From Eubacteriales bacterium (lineage in GTDB: Bacteria > Bacillota_A > Clostridia > Lachnospirales > Lachnospiraceae): a DNA stretch of 9,952 nucleotides. The position numbers and the translations under genes were made by a program. The DNA lies in NCBI GenBank assembly GCA_030527765.1, contig JAUNAE010000069.1:1-9952 (forward strand), written 5' to 3'. This document shows positions 1-6,024 of the stretch, piece after piece. Position 1 is the stretch's first letter; every line of letters begins with the position of its first letter. The notes under the pieces are model-generated. The model searched no databases and had not been told where the DNA came from. It saw only the letters and a program-made list of their open reading frames with translations.

Positions 1-1
1 T

Positions 2-64
2 CCCGTCCCTGTTGCGTTCCACGTCCATCCCCTGTTGCATCGTGCCAAAAGCCCCGTCCCTGTG
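2..64. repeat. Three short GTCCC-rich repeat copies
   Basis: Three related words lie in the same orientation at 2-15, 25-38 and 52-64. The 11-mer CCCGTCCCTGT is exact at 2-12 and 53-63, and CCTGTTGC or CTGTTGC recurs at the first two copies. On the minus strand, which is the downstream side of trmB, they read as ACAGGGACGGG. Similar GGGACGG words are, from memory, common intergenic repeats in Clostridia and some are tied to REP-type (Y1) transposases. No transposase is in this window. The element may continue past the left edge. Confidence 0.45.
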
Positions 65-69
65 ATTGA

Positions 70-726
70 TTACGGCTGTTTTGCGATCAGTTTGCAGATT
101 GGATTTCCCTGAGAGCTGAATTTTTCCTCGTATTCTGTCATCACATTTCCTTTCATCATCTCATCCTCGTGGTGAAGATCAAAGGTGTGTGCCAGAAGCT
201 GCCATCCGGACTCCTGTACTTCCACCAGAGAGAACTCAAACAGAGAACGGTTGTCTGTCTTAAATTCCACAACACCGTCTTCTGCAAGAATCTTCGTATA
301 CCGTTCCAGAAATACGCGGGAAGTCAGACGTCTCTTCTCATGTCGTGCCTTCGGCCACGGGTCTGAGAAGTTCAGGTAAATACCAGCCACCTCTCCTTTT
401 TCAAAAATTTCAGGGAGAAGTCTTGCATCTTCCCGGATAAAGAACAGATTCTTCAGTTCCTCTCCTGCCTCCAGAAGTTCCTCTCTCTTCTGCACAGCAC
501 GAAGAAGAACGCTGTCGTACATCTCAATTCCTACATAATTGATTTCCGGATGTTTTTTCGCAAGCTCCATCAGAAATCTTCCTTTTCCCATTCCAACTTC
601 AATATAAACAGGATTCTCATTACCGAACACCTCATTCCAGTGTCCCTTCTTTTCCTTCGGTTCATCAATTACAAAAGGGTTCCTGGAGATTTCTTCTCTT
701 GCCCCCGGAATATTTCTTAATCTCAT
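70..726 (-). CDS. trmB: tRNA (guanine-N7-)-methyltransferase TrmB
   Basis: This enzyme methylates N7 of a guanine in the variable loop of tRNA (position 46), using S-adenosylmethionine, in the cytoplasm. The 218-residue product has the usual family length and landmarks. The SAM-binding loop EVGMGKG is at residues 43-49, followed by an acidic strand end at VGIE (65-68) and IREDAR (97-102). The family signature NFSDPWPK-RH-KRRL spans about 119-134, FKTDN is at 155-159, and the C-terminal TEYEEKF at 197-203. The start is the ATG at 724-726, preceded on the minus strand by GAGGA about 7 bases away. It is transcribed divergently from the ATPase operon and has no functional link with it that I can see. 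I saw no clear hairpin terminator after its stop before the window edge. Confidence 0.96.
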   Translation of the reverse strand: MRLRNIPGAREEISRNPFVIDEPKEKKGHWNEVFGNENPVYIEVGMGKGRFLMELAKKHPEINYVGIEMYDSVLLRAVQKREELLEAGEELKNLFFIREDARLLPEIFEKGEVAGIYLNFSDPWPKARHEKRRLTSRVFLERYTKILAEDGVVEFKTDNRSLFEFSLVEVQESGWQLLAHTFDLHHEDEMMKGNVMTEYEEKFSSQGNPICKLIAKQP

Positions 727-774
727 GGATTTTTCCTCATTTTCTTCTATTTTATTTAGGCATCTTTCTTAAAA

Positions 775-834
775 CGCAATTCGCGCAAGAGGATTCGTGC
801 GCGAGTTCGGCAGTTGCGAAGCAGTTACCTAGTC
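775..834. repeat. Palindrome-rich patch, possible interspersed repeat
   Basis: TCGCGC (781-786) and GCGCGA (799-804) form a perfect 6-base inverted repeat with a 12-base loop. They are also part of a rough 14-base direct repeat, ATTCGCGCAAGAG at 779 and ATTCGTGCGCGAG at 793. A second hairpin follows at 809-829, with arms AGTTGC (812-817) and GCAGTT (821-826) around GAA. It needs G:U pairs and so folds best as plus-strand RNA. CGCAA (775-779) and TTGCG (814-818) could enclose the first hairpin. The patch is much more GC-rich than its flanks. I suspect a decayed intergenic repeat of this family of bacteria, but cannot confirm copy number. Confidence 0.35.
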
Positions 835-1051
835 ATAAATATTGCACATTGTCTTCCCCAATATACACGAACCTATTTTTATTCGCAAGTGTCGAGCAGA
901 AAAAAAGCCAAAATCTGTCAAACAACCATTTTTTGACCTCGTCTCAGCAACCCCTCCACCGCTGAATGCTCTGCACATTCACAAGCCGCTTCGATCCTCA
1001 TCCTCCAATATTTCAATAAGTTTTTTGCCTAAACATCAATCATAAATTATT

Positions 1052-1073
1052 AGAAAATTGCACAAAATTTTCT
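1052..1073. promoter_or_regulatory. 8-bp inverted repeat upstream of operon promoter
   Basis: AGAAAATT (1052-1059) and AATTTTCT (1066-1073) are perfect inverted copies around the 6-base centre GCACAA. The repeat ends about 32 bases before the proposed -35 box. It lacks a following T-run, so it is not a terminator. It could be an operator or just AT-rich chance palindromy. Confidence 0.3.
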
Positions 1074-1105
1074 CTCTGAGGGATGACTTTCGTGAATCTT
1101 TTTTG

Positions 1106-1134
1106 TTCACAATTTTTTCGTATAGGTGTATCAT
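1106..1134 (+). promoter_or_regulatory. Candidate sigma-A promoter of the ATPase operon
   Basis: TTCACA (1106-1111) and TATCAT (1129-1134) each differ by one base from the consensus boxes and are 17 bases apart. Transcription would start near 1141 and give a leader of about 24 bases before the first gene. The -35 box overlaps the right arm of a 5-base inverted repeat, GTGAA (1092-1096) and TTCAC (1106-1110). This is the best match I found ahead of the operon, with no experimental support. Confidence 0.5.
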
Positions 1135-1150
1135 GAGGGGTATAATTCAG

Positions 1151-1159
1151 AAAGGAGGG
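1151..1159 (+). promoter_or_regulatory. Strong ribosome binding site fixing the first operon start
   Basis: AAAGGAGGG ends 5 bases before the ATG at 1165. It rules out the in-frame upstream ATG at 1126, which lies inside the proposed promoter and has no such site. Confidence 0.85.
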
Positions 1160-1164
1160 TATAT

Positions 1165-1476
1165 ATGGAACAGATTTTCCGAAAGCTGTCGGAGATAGAA
1201 GCAACCGCTCAGAGTATTCTGGACGATGCTGATCGAACCAGACAACAGCTCACTCTGGATATGGAAAATGAACGCCGGGAATACCAACAGCAGCTAGATC
1301 AAGAGACAGAAAATGAAATTTCCAAAGTTCGCACTCGCCTGGAACAGGAGAAAGATGTACGACTGAAAACACTTCAAAAAGATGCAGATGAGGCACTGTC
1401 TTACCTGGATTCTTATTATGAGGAGCACCACGAAGACCTTTCCAAAGAATTGTTCCGGAAAATACTGGACGCATGA
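1165..1476 (+). CDS. V/A-type ATPase G/H-like peripheral stalk subunit
   Basis: This 103-residue product is almost entirely heptad-like, charged alpha helix. It opens with MEQIFRKLSEIEATAQSIL, runs through a long stretch rich in Glu, Gln, Arg and Lys (about residues 20-75), and ends with a short segment LSKELFRKIL. It has no signal peptide or membrane helix. Size, coiled-coil character and place at the head of the operon match the small stalk subunit that pairs with subunit E to form the peripheral stator. That subunit is called NtpF in Enterococcus and AhaH or G/H elsewhere; because naming conflicts I give no symbol. Sequence identity in this family is low, so the call rests on composition and context as much as on motifs. 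The start is ATG 1165, set by the AAAGGAGGG just upstream. The next gene begins 22 bases after its stop. Confidence 0.8.
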   Translation: MEQIFRKLSEIEATAQSILDDADRTRQQLTLDMENERREYQQQLDQETENEISKVRTRLEQEKDVRLKTLQKDADEALSYLDSYYEEHHEDLSKELFRKILDA

Positions 1477-1498
1477 GTCGGAAAGGATGTGAAAAATA

Positions 1499-2542
1499 AT
1501 GGGAACACTCCTCTCCTACAGTGGAATTTCCACAAAAATCAGAGCAATGAAAAGCAAACTAATCGGAGATGCTGAGCTGGAAGAAATCATTCAGCTGACC
1601 GATGTGCCTCAGGTAATCGCATATCTCATGCGAACTCCTGAGTTCTCTCACATATGGTCATCTCTGGACGAGAATTCTCTGCACCGGGGCGATGTCGAAA
1701 TTCTTTTGCGCCAGTCCATTTTCTCCGATTTTTCAAGACTTTACAATTTTGCCAATGGAGAACAGCGCCGTTTTCTGGAGCTGTACGCCAAAGGCTATGA
1801 GATTCGAATTCTGAAGGAGCTGCTCACTCGCCTCTTTGACCATCAGAACACAGACCCTGTGAATCTCGCACCCTATGAGGATTTTTTTCAGAAGCATTCC
1901 AAGCTGGATCTCGAGAAACTCTCTCTTTGCACTACCATGCAGGAGTTTCTGGACAATCTGAAAGGAAATGAATTCTACCGGCCCCTGAAAAGAATGCAGA
2001 ACGGCCAGGCGCCAACCCTGTTTGATTACAGTATGGCCCTGGATCTTTATTACTTCACTCTTATCTGGAATGTTCGCAAGAAACTGTTTCGAGGCAAAGA
2101 TCTTGAGGAACTGACCCGCACCTACGGCGAGCAGTTTGATCTTCTGAATCTTCAGTTTATCCAGCGTTCCAGAGTGTATTTCCGGATGCGTCCGGAGGAG
2201 ATTTACTCTCTTCTGATTTCGGTTAACTACAAACTGAGCAAGTATGACATTCAGGCTCTGGTAGAGACGGAACCTCTGGAGCAGGCTCGTCAGTATTATG
2301 ACCGTACCTACTACGGCAAACGACACGCCCGTCTTCCTGAGATGACTCTGGAGGAATTTTACAATCATACCTTAAGATCCATTCTCGAGAAAGAAGCTCG
2401 TGAGAATCCTCATTCCGTAGCAATTTTATTTTCTTACATGTATCACAAAGAACACGAAATCGATCGACTGACCACGGCTATCGAATGCGTACGCTATGGC
2501 ATCAGCCCATCGGAAGCAATGCGTTATATTCGCAACAATTAA
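1499..2542 (+). CDS. ntpC: V/A-type ATPase subunit C (rotor socket)
   Basis: Subunit C (eukaryotic subunit d) is the funnel-shaped soluble protein that sits on the membrane ring and receives the foot of the D-F shaft. The 347-residue product has typical length, is helical and has no membrane segment. Family features seen are an N-terminal Ile-Arg-Ala-Met-Lys-Ser-Lys-Leu stretch (about residues 14-21), a DVPQVIAYLMRTPEF segment (about 35-49) typical of this family, FDLLNLQFIQRSRVYF near 214-229, and a C-terminal HEIDRLTTAIECVRYGIS segment. The ribosome binding site resembles AAGGATGTGA (1483-1492), one base off the ideal, 6 bases before ATG 1499. The gene lies directly ahead of ntpI, not between the E and F genes as in the Enterococcus hirae operon. 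Confidence 0.93.
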   Translation: MGTLLSYSGISTKIRAMKSKLIGDAELEEIIQLTDVPQVIAYLMRTPEFSHIWSSLDENSLHRGDVEILLRQSIFSDFSRLYNFANGEQRRFLELYAKGYEIRILKELLTRLFDHQNTDPVNLAPYEDFFQKHSKLDLEKLSLCTTMQEFLDNLKGNEFYRPLKRMQNGQAPTLFDYSMALDLYYFTLIWNVRKKLFRGKDLEELTRTYGEQFDLLNLQFIQRSRVYFRMRPEEIYSLLISVNYKLSKYDIQALVETEPLEQARQYYDRTYYGKRHARLPEMTLEEFYNHTLRSILEKEARENPHSVAILFSYMYHKEHEIDRLTTAIECVRYGISPSEAMRYIRNN

Positions 2543-2560
2543 CCACCCGGAGGTAGCACT

Positions 2561-4492
2561 GTGATTGAAAAACTGAAATACCTGAATATTACCGGGCCTA
2601 AGGCAGATATCGACCGTATGGTGAGTACTTATCTCTCCCGATACGAGATTCACCTGGAAAACGCTGTGACAGAATTGACGGATGTTTCCACTCTGTCTCC
2701 TTATCTGGAACCGGACCCTTACAAAGAAGCTCTGGCGGCTGCCAAAGCCTTCTGTGCCGAGATCGGAGACCAGGTCAAGCGTATTCCCCAGAAGATTTCT
2801 GCAGAGGAAGCTCTCTCCCTCATCAGCAAATTCCAGAAGGAAGATGAGGAAATCAGAAGCAGACAGCAGGAGCTCTCAGAACGGCATGCCAAACTGATCG
2901 AGCCTCTCAAGCTGATTCGGCCCTTCCGCAATTTCGACTACGATCTGGCGGAAATCCAGAATTTCCAGCACATCCGTTATCAATTCGGAAGAATTGACAA
3001 ACAATCTTACAAAACATTTGAACAGTACCTGTACAAAAATATCAACACTGTTTTCCTGCAGTCCGAGGAAGATGACCGTTACATCTACGGTATCTACTTC
3101 GCACCGAGACGGCAGGCAGACAAAATCGCAGCCGTATATTCTTCCATGCACTTTGAGCCGATTCATCTGAAGAAGATTTACGAAGGCACTGCAACGGAAG
3201 CCTGCGATGATATGGAAGCCGTTCACAAAGAACTCCACAAGGAGATCAACGAGGCAAAGGAGGATCGCGAGAACTTCCTTCAAAAGAATGCCCCTCTCAT
3301 GGTTGCCGCAAAAGAAGCTCTTCAGGAAGCTTCCGATCTCTTCGGCATCCGTAAGATGGCAGCCTGCACTCCGGGAGATCAGGAAGTCTTCTATATTTTA
3401 TGTGGATGGATGTCTGCAGAGGATGCAGCCAAATTCCAGGAGGATATCAAGGACGATCCTAACGTCAACATCATCTGTGGAGATGAGAAGCAGGGACGTA
3501 CCCAGACGCCTCCGACAAAGCTTCACAACCCGAAGCTTTTCAAACCTTTTGAACTTTACATCAAAATGTACGGTCTCCCCGCTTACGGCGAGATGGATCC
3601 TACCTGGTTCCTTGCCATCACCTACTCCTTCATCTTCGGAGCAATGTTCGGTGATGTCGGCCAGGGTCTCCTCCTTGCCATCGGCGGCGGACTTCTTTAC
3701 AAATTCAAGAAAATGGACCTTGCGGGAATCATCGGCTGTGCCGGTATCTTCTCCACCTTTTTCGGTTTCCTCTACGGAAGTGTCTTCGGTTTCGAGGATA
3801 TCCTTCCTGCTCTTTGGCTGAAGCCAATGAACAAGATGATGACCGTACCTTTTGTTGGAACACTGAACGCCGTCTTCGTTATCGCCATCGGTTTTGGTAT
3901 GCTTCTGATCCTTGTTTGTATGGTACTGAACATTATCAACGCCAGAAGAGCCGGTGATGTGGAAAAGACCTGGTTCGATTCCAACGCTGTCGCAGGACTC
4001 GTCTTCTACGGCTCCGTTGTTCTTGTGGCATTCCTTCTTGTCACCGGCAGAACCCTTCCGGGCACTGCACTTCTGGTGATTCTCTTTATCGTGCCACTGA
4101 TTCTGATCTTCCTCAAGGAGCCTCTTGCAAACCTTGTGGAAAAGAAGTCCAAAATTCTGCCGGATCAGAAAGCAGTCTTCTTTGTACAGAGTTTCTTCGA
4201 ACTCTTTGAAGTACTCTTAAGCTATCTGTCCAACACCTTGTCCTTCCTTCGAATCGGCGCTTTCGCCGTCAGCCATGCGGCCATGATGGAAGTTGTTATG
4301 ATGCTGGCAGGTGCAGAACAGGGAAATCCGAACTGGATCGTTGTCATTCTCGGCAACCTGTTCGTCTGCGGCATGGAAGGTCTGATCGTAGGTATTCAGG
4401 TTCTTCGTCTGGAATACTACGAGATTTTCAGCCGTTTCTACAAAGGCAGCGGACGTGAATTCCGCCCATTCAACAAAATTAAAAACAATTAA
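2561..4492 (+). CDS. ntpI: V/A-type ATPase subunit I (membrane stator, a-subunit)
   Basis: Subunit I is the stationary membrane partner of the K ring and provides the two ion half-channels. The 643-residue protein splits into a hydrophilic N-terminal half (about 1-340) with coiled-coil stretches near 75-115 and 220-245, which docks onto the peripheral stalks, and a multi-helix membrane half (about 350-620). The membrane half contains FGAMFGDVGQGLLL in its first helix pair, and the conserved SNTLSFLRIGAFAVSHA helix carries the essential channel arginine as Arg564. Length is normal. The start is GTG at 2561, supported by GGAGG at 2549-2553 with a 7-base gap; no nearby ATG competes. It is followed by the 166-base repeat-filled gap before ntpK. 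Confidence 0.96.
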   Translation: MIEKLKYLNITGPKADIDRMVSTYLSRYEIHLENAVTELTDVSTLSPYLEPDPYKEALAAAKAFCAEIGDQVKRIPQKISAEEALSLISKFQKEDEEIRSRQQELSERHAKLIEPLKLIRPFRNFDYDLAEIQNFQHIRYQFGRIDKQSYKTFEQYLYKNINTVFLQSEEDDRYIYGIYFAPRRQADKIAAVYSSMHFEPIHLKKIYEGTATEACDDMEAVHKELHKEINEAKEDRENFLQKNAPLMVAAKEALQEASDLFGIRKMAACTPGDQEVFYILCGWMSAEDAAKFQEDIKDDPNVNIICGDEKQGRTQTPPTKLHNPKLFKPFELYIKMYGLPAYGEMDPTWFLAITYSFIFGAMFGDVGQGLLLAIGGGLLYKFKKMDLAGIIGCAGIFSTFFGFLYGSVFGFEDILPALWLKPMNKMMTVPFVGTLNAVFVIAIGFGMLLILVCMVLNIINARRAGDVEKTWFDSNAVAGLVFYGSVVLVAFLLVTGRTLPGTALLVILFIVPLILIFLKEPLANLVEKKSKILPDQKAVFFVQSFFELFEVLLSYLSNTLSFLRIGAFAVSHAAMMEVVMMLAGAEQGNPNWIVVILGNLFVCGMEGLIVGIQVLRLEYYEIFSRFYKGSGREFRPFNKIKNN

Positions 4493-4498
4493 TATATT

Positions 4499-4649
4499 TT
4501 AAAATCCATTACAGGATTCAAAATTGATTAGAAGATTCAAGGTCAATTACAACCTTAAAGATTTATTTGAAGCTTCAAAGTTAATTACAAGCTTAAAATT
4601 TTTCAAAAGACTCAAAATCCATTACAAGATAAAAAATCAATTAGGAGGA
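4499..4649 (+). repeat. Array of eight degenerate 19-bp repeats before ntpK
   Basis: The gap between ntpI and ntpK can be cut into eight head-to-tail units: 4499-4517, 4518-4536, 4537-4555, 4556-4574, 4575-4593, 4594-4611 (18 bases), 4612-4630 and 4631-4649. An approximate consensus is TCAAAATTAATTACAAGAT. Best preserved are the AA at unit positions 3-4 and the ATT at 10-12. The last unit carries AGGAGG where others have ACAAGA, so the ntpK ribosome binding site sits inside the array. Some local pairing exists: AATCC/GGATT in unit 1, AAGGT/ACCTT in unit 3, and a perfect 14-base palindrome at 4566-4579 across units 4 and 5. Nineteen is not a multiple of three, so the array is not a coding repeat. 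A role as an unstructured, A/U-rich translation enhancer or an mRNA processing site for the highly expressed ring subunit is possible. Confidence 0.7.
4643..4648 (+). promoter_or_regulatory. Ribosome binding site fixing the ntpK start
   Basis: AGGAGG lies 10 bases before ATG 4659. This supports a 143-residue NtpK and argues against an in-frame TTG start at 4524, which would translate the noncoding repeat array. Confidence 0.8.
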
Positions 4650-4658
4650 TTATCGATT

Positions 4659-5090
4659 ATGTCTATGTTGATTCAGATTCTTACAGGTGTTGCATTAACC
4701 CTCAGTATGGTGATTCCTTTTGCTTACTTCTTCCTTGGAAGCAAAACACGCACCCGTTACAAAAAAACCATCCTTGCAAATGCCCTTTCTTTCTTCGGCA
4801 TTCTTCTTGTTGCAACCGTCGTTTCTCTGTCCGGAACTGCATCCGTAAAGGCTGCTGCTGATTCCGCAGGAGATCTTGCAACAGGTCTTGGCTATCTCAG
4901 TGCAGCTCTCGTAACCGGTATCTCCGGTGTCGGCTCCGGTCTTGCAGTAGCAAGCTCTGCAAGTGCAGCTCTCGGCGCAATGAGCGAGAATGAGTCCCTT
5001 TTCGGTAAATCCATCATCTTCGTTGCGATGGCCGAAGGTATTGCACTGTATGGTCTGATTATCTCCTTCATGATTCTTGGTAAGCTTTAA
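4659..5090 (+). CDS. ntpK: V/A-type ATPase subunit K (ion-translocating ring)
   Basis: Several copies form the rotating membrane ring. The 143-residue protein has four predicted helices: about 4-27, 38-59, 73-105 and 114-141. Helices 3-4 are a standard c-type hairpin: glycine/alanine/serine-rich GISGVGSGLAVASSASAAL (87-105), polar loop GAMSENES (106-113), then FVAMAEGIALYGLIISF with the ion-binding carboxylate Glu126. It lies 17 residues from the C-terminus, as I recall for Glu139 in Enterococcus hirae NtpK. Helices 1-2 are unlike a c-type hairpin: no small-residue pattern, no acidic residue in the membrane, a basic loop SKTRTRYKKT (28-37), and an Ala-rich junction TASVKAAADS (60-69) that resembles a signal-peptidase site. 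So the mature protein may be the full four-helix form or only the C-terminal hairpin. ATG 4659 is preferred; Met3 (4665) is an alternative. Confidence 0.93.
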   Translation: MSMLIQILTGVALTLSMVIPFAYFFLGSKTRTRYKKTILANALSFFGILLVATVVSLSGTASVKAAADSAGDLATGLGYLSAALVTGISGVGSGLAVASSASAALGAMSENESLFGKSIIFVAMAEGIALYGLIISFMILGKL

Positions 5091-5112
5091 TCAACAGAAA
5101 GCGGGATGACCC

Positions 5113-5421
5113 ATGAAAATGTTTTTGATCAGCGACAACGTGGACACTTACACAGGACTTCGTCTTGCAGGTGTGGAAGGTGTTGTCGTTCACGCAAGAG
5201 AGGAACTCCGCAAAGCCCTTGAGGACGTCTTTGCCGACAAAGAAATCGGCATTCTCCTTCTCACGGAAAAATTCGGCAGGGAATTCCCGGAGATGATTGA
5301 TGATGTCAAACTTCATCACAAAACCCCTCTCATCATCGAAATTCCGGACCGTCACGGTACCGGACGCAAGCCTGACTTCATCACTTCCTATGTGAACGAA
5401 GCCATTGGATTAAAACTATAG
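5113..5421 (+). CDS. ntpF: V/A-type ATPase subunit F (central shaft)
   Basis: Subunit F binds subunit D in the rotor shaft and influences rotation and inhibition. The 102-residue product is a small alpha/beta protein of normal family length. It opens with KMFLISDNVDTYTGLRLAGVEG, the usual first strand and helix of the family, has IGILLLTEKFG near residues 52-62, and ends with the conserved PLIIEIPDR strand (about 73-81). It is soluble with no signal peptide. The ribosome binding site is the weakest of the operon: GGGATGA about 3 bases before ATG 5113, 22 bases after ntpK. Poor initiation here would help keep F low relative to the multi-copy ring subunit. Naming varies: the Enterococcus homologue is NtpG. 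Confidence 0.93.
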   Translation: MKMFLISDNVDTYTGLRLAGVEGVVVHAREELRKALEDVFADKEIGILLLTEKFGREFPEMIDDVKLHHKTPLIIEIPDRHGTGRKPDFITSYVNEAIGLKL

Positions 5422-5433
5422 GCAGGTGAAAAT

Positions 5434-6024
5434 ATGACAATCGACGAAAAACTGCAGCATTTTTATGACGCTACCGTAGAAGAATGCCGCGAGGAAGCCG
5501 AACAGTCCGTAGCTCTTCACAAGGAGCATCTGACAGAGGAACTGGAATCCTACAAGAAATTCCACGAGCAGACTGCCAGAGATACCATCAAAGCTGAGAC
5601 TGAAAATATTTCCCGCGAGATCAGCAAGGTGCTCTCTGCAGAACAATTAAGTCTGAAACGCAATTGGAATCTTCGCCAGAATGAATATCGGGAGAAACTT
5701 TTCGGAGAGGTGAAAGTCCTTCTGGACGCCTTCACCGCTTCTAAAGAGTACGATGACTATCTCATCCGCAAAATCCGCGAAGCCGTAGATTTCGCAGAAT
5801 CCGATGAGATCAAGATCTATCTCTCCCCGGAAGACAAGAACAAACAGTCTGCTCTTTCTTCCCAAACCGGCATCTCCCTGGAAATTGCATCCAAATCTTT
5901 CCTCGGAGGTATCAAGGCACATATTCCAAGCAAAAATATACTCATTGATAATTCTTTCCTCTCTTCTATGGAAGCTCTGAAGAAAGAATTCAAGTTTGAC
6001 GGAGGTCGAAAGAGACATGAATAA
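5434..6024 (+). CDS. ntpE: V/A-type ATPase subunit E (peripheral stalk)
   Basis: Subunit E pairs with the G/H-like protein to form the peripheral stalk that holds the head against rotation. The 196-residue product has a long charged N-terminal helix (about 1-110) suited to a coiled coil with its partner. A globular C-terminal part follows, with SDEIKIYLSPEDK near 127-139 and the family's FLGGIKAHIPSKNILIDNSF stretch near 160-180, then a terminal helix. Length is normal and there is no membrane segment. AGGTGA at 5424-5429 precedes ATG 5434 after a 12-base gap from ntpF. Its last codons overlap the start of ntpA by 8 bases and carry the ntpA ribosome binding site, so the two are probably translationally coupled. 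Confidence 0.92.
   Translation: MTIDEKLQHFYDATVEECREEAEQSVALHKEHLTEELESYKKFHEQTARDTIKAETENISREISKVLSAEQLSLKRNWNLRQNEYREKLFGEVKVLLDAFTASKEYDDYLIRKIREAVDFAESDEIKIYLSPEDKNKQSALSSQTGISLEIASKSFLGGIKAHIPSKNILIDNSFLSSMEALKKEFKFDGGRKRHE
6001..6006 (+). promoter_or_regulatory. Ribosome binding site of ntpA inside the ntpE end
   Basis: GGAGGT lies 10 bases before ATG 6017 and within the last codons of ntpE. It supports the ATG start over an in-frame TTG at 5996, which has no such site. Confidence 0.75.

Larger units (their letters stand above)
727..1164. other. Intergenic region between divergent trmB and ATPase operon
   Basis: These 438 bases separate the two transcription units and must hold promoters for both. 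The trmB-proximal part contains a GC-rich palindromic patch (775-834). The middle (about 835-1045) is AT-rich, with no open frame preceded by a ribosome binding site and no obvious RNA gene; I see nothing convincing in it. The operon-proximal part has an 8-base inverted repeat (1052-1073), a candidate promoter (1106-1134) and a strong ribosome binding site (1151-1159). I could not assign a confident promoter for trmB. Confidence 0.7.

Noticed and set aside
842..1045. Small open frames in the trmB-operon gap (also 699-965)
   Set aside because: No ribosome binding site, odd composition, and the frames cross the palindromic patch or AT-rich spacer.
1141..1146. TATAAT as the operon -10 box
   Set aside because: It is a perfect -10 word, but no acceptable -35 box lies 16-18 bases upstream. 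The TTCACA/TATCAT pair just before it is better spaced.
1126..1164. Upstream in-frame start for the first operon gene
   Set aside because: It would put coding sequence inside the proposed promoter, and the AAAGGAGGG at 1151-1159 clearly serves ATG 1165.
1733..2368. Minus-strand open frame opposite ntpC
   Set aside because: A shadow of ntpC, with no family features or supporting context.
3207..3821. Plus-strand out-of-frame open frame inside ntpI
   Set aside because: Its Ser- and Arg-rich composition is typical of an out-of-frame reading, and ntpI is intact across the region.
4524..4658. N-terminal extension of NtpK through the repeat array
   Set aside because: It starts with TTG, has no ribosome binding site, and the 19-base period is out of step with codons.
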